From Tubiluchus corallicola (taxonomy: Eukaryota; Priapulida; Priapulimorpha; Priapulimorphida; Tubiluchidae): a stretch of DNA of 30,000 bases. The position numbers were made by a program, and so were the translations under genes. The notes beneath the pieces were generated by a model. The model made no database searches and was not told the DNA's origin. It was given only the letters and a program-made list of their open reading frames with translations. The stretch spans positions 128,384-158,383 of the forward strand of contig JAQGDQ010000501.1 of assembly GCA_030141605.1 (NCBI GenBank), written 5' to 3'. Every line of letters starts with the position of its first letter. Within the stretch, counting starts at the first letter, position 1. This document shows, in pieces, positions 28,320 through 30,000 of the stretch.

Positions 28320-29465
28320 AAATATAGCAGATACAATAATAAATATTTTTGACACGATAACTGTATCTATACTAAACTTATACATATTTGTTAATTGTCA
28401 CGTGTTTTTTGGCTCTATAGCTATAATGTAATAGCTCTGTTTTGTACTTTTATATTTTGTTGTTGTTTCGTTGTAAAATATGTCATTGTAATGAAATGTA
28501 TATGTCATTAATAAATTCTAACTCATATTGTACAGAATTTAGAAGAGTAAAAATAAATAAAAATGAAGAAAAATGAATATGTTAGTAAATAAAAATTACA
28601 TAAAATTAAAAATAAAATTTACATAAAAATACAGTTCTCATAAGTAAAATACTTGACGTCATTTTCAAGAAGTCATCAGACTTACAAAGCCAAATTCACT
28701 AAAATAAATAAGAATTTAAATAAAATTAAATAATTTAAAAAAACATAATTTAAATATTTTAAATAATTTAAAAATTTAAGAAAGTTAATCGAAAAATAAT
28801 TTCGATGAAGGAAACTCTTGCAAACTCCTAGCAGACAGATTAAAAAATATTCAAGAAGAAATATTTTAGCACTACTTTAGATTTCGAATTAATAATTATT
28901 TTAAAACTGTTCATAAAATCGCAAAAAAATTGTTAAAAACTCTAAGAGTGAAATGTAAGTAACCTGAATAGAATTCAAGTAAAAATACAAGTATTTTAGA
29001 AAGCTAGAGACTAAAAAGAAACGTATAAAAATCATACATTATGTATGAGATTTAGCCCATCTTTACCTGAATGTCGTTGGAATAGTAACAGAAAAAAAAA
29101 TTTAAAAAACATAATCAGTAAGTTGATACATTGATTAAAATTACCAGTATCTATGAATACACCGAAACGATTACAAAAATGAGAACAAAAGAAAAATAGG
29201 TATTATCTCAAGGCCATGGGTGTTTGGATGGGAAGGTATGGGAAGAGGCGAAATAGGAGTGCCAATCGATTTAAAAAGTTTTTATCACACAGAGGAATAC
29301 CAGGCAGAGCAGGCTAGTTTCAAAAAGTACTAAAATCATTTAAAAATAGGCAAAAATCTAGAAGTGGTTTTCAAAAAAAAGCTTGATGCTGCTTGTACGA
29401 ACGATTGTAGAAGATCTATGACTGTTGATGTAACCAGTTCATTAATAATAGTATCAAAATAATAT
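28320..29465. other. Very AT-rich DNA, no gene recognised
   Basis: Long A- and T-rich stretches with AAATAAA-type strings; no coding frame, array or RNA gene was seen. Confidence 0.45.
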
Positions 29466-29479
29466 TGTTTGTTATTGTT

Positions 29480-30000
29480 GTGAGTTATTGTTGTAGACTG
29501 TGTATTGTTGCACTAACAATTGAAAATCGTCAATACACGTTAGAAAAAGAAGCACTGCAAAGCATTGCAAGCAAAGTGAGTCAACGTTTCTTTTGCTAAT
29601 GGATATTGAAGAGTTTCAATTGTTAGTGTAACAGCAGGTAGCCTACAACACTCACTCACAGAGTCTGCACAATCAAGGCAGTTTAGTGAGTCATTGTTGT
29701 AGACTGTGTATTGTTGCACTAACAATTGAAAATCGTCAATACACGTTAGAAAAAGAAGCACTACAAAGCTTAGTGAGTCAACGTTTCTTTTGTTAACGGA
29801 TATTGAAGAGTTTCAATTATTAGTGTAACAACAGGTAGTCTACAACACTCACTCACAAAGTCTGCACAATCAAGGCAGTTTAGTGAGTCATTGTTGTAGA
29901 CTGTGTATTGTTGCACTAACAAATGAAAATCGCTAATACACGTTAGAAAAAGAAGCACTGCAAAGCATTGCAAGCAAAGTGAGTCAACGTTTCTTTTGCT
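29480..30000. repeat. About 200-bp tandem repeat, 2.5 copies, runs off the window
   Basis: TTGTTGTAGACTGTGTATTG recurs at 29488, 29694 and 29891 (periods 206 and 197). Each unit includes AAAGAAGCACT.CAAAGC, GTGAGTCAACGTTTCTTTTG and AATCAAGGCAGTTTAGTGAG. The middle copy has lost 9 bases (ATTGCAAGC-like). Inside each unit CACTAACAATTGAAA is mirrored by TTCAATTGTTAGTG, so the unit can fold. Minus-strand frames of 67-73 codons repeat with the unit and are probably not genes. Confidence 0.93.

Overview
This window reads as nuclear DNA of an invertebrate animal. It is AT-rich, has split genes with GT..AG introns, carries fragments of non-LTR (LINE) retrotransposons of animal type, a probable solo LTR and several small DNA transposons, and contains an unusual amount of tandem repeat. 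A lophotrochozoan, perhaps a mollusc, is my best guess from the style of the one gene (a secreted lectin-like domain fused to a Gly/Tyr repeat region), but the sequence does not prove this.

The only convincing host gene lies on the minus strand. I could assemble it from five well-supported exons (22287-22158, 20422-20306, 14253-14127, 12981-12721, 12001-10112) plus a weaker candidate first exon (25011-24966). Every junction has GT/AG ends and every reading phase fits, giving an 856-residue model: signal peptide, one pentraxin/LamG-like domain with both canonical cysteines (FTAC at residue 58, HHIC at residue 121), then about 600 residues dominated by an octapeptide repeat of the form SRPDTGYG / xRxDGYGx, and a basic tail. 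The domain-plus-low-complexity design recalls secreted matrix, shell or adhesive proteins; that role is inference.

Layout. 1-1.9 kb: AT-rich DNA with two decayed LINE 3' fragments (minus strand). 2.1-6.0 kb: 40-bp and 68-bp minisatellites, CAGT microsatellites, and a dispersed repeat whose second copy lies at 12.06-12.3 kb. 6.7-7.4 kb: the 3' end of a 5'-truncated LINE (plus strand). 8.5-8.9 kb: a small GCGTAATGCG-rich repeat. 9.1-10.05, 13.5-14.07 and 25.9-26.46 kb: three copies of one short inverted-repeat-ended transposon. 10.1-25.0 kb: the gene, whose introns hold a 50-bp minisatellite (33 copies), an inverted pair of hammerhead-ribozyme-like modules, a 41-bp array attached to a Helitron-like 3' end, pentanucleotide satellites, a probable solo LTR and a 38-bp minisatellite. 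25.2-25.8 kb: a (CAA)n-bearing tandem repeat. 27.05-28.31 kb: a large GC-rich foldback that shares its internal parts with the 19.3-20.03 kb element. 29.5-30 kb: a 200-bp tandem repeat running off the window.

No rRNA, tRNA, CRISPR array or bacterial-type operon was seen. Many long open frames here come purely from repeats whose unit length is 5, 8x3 or 4 bp without stops and are not genes.
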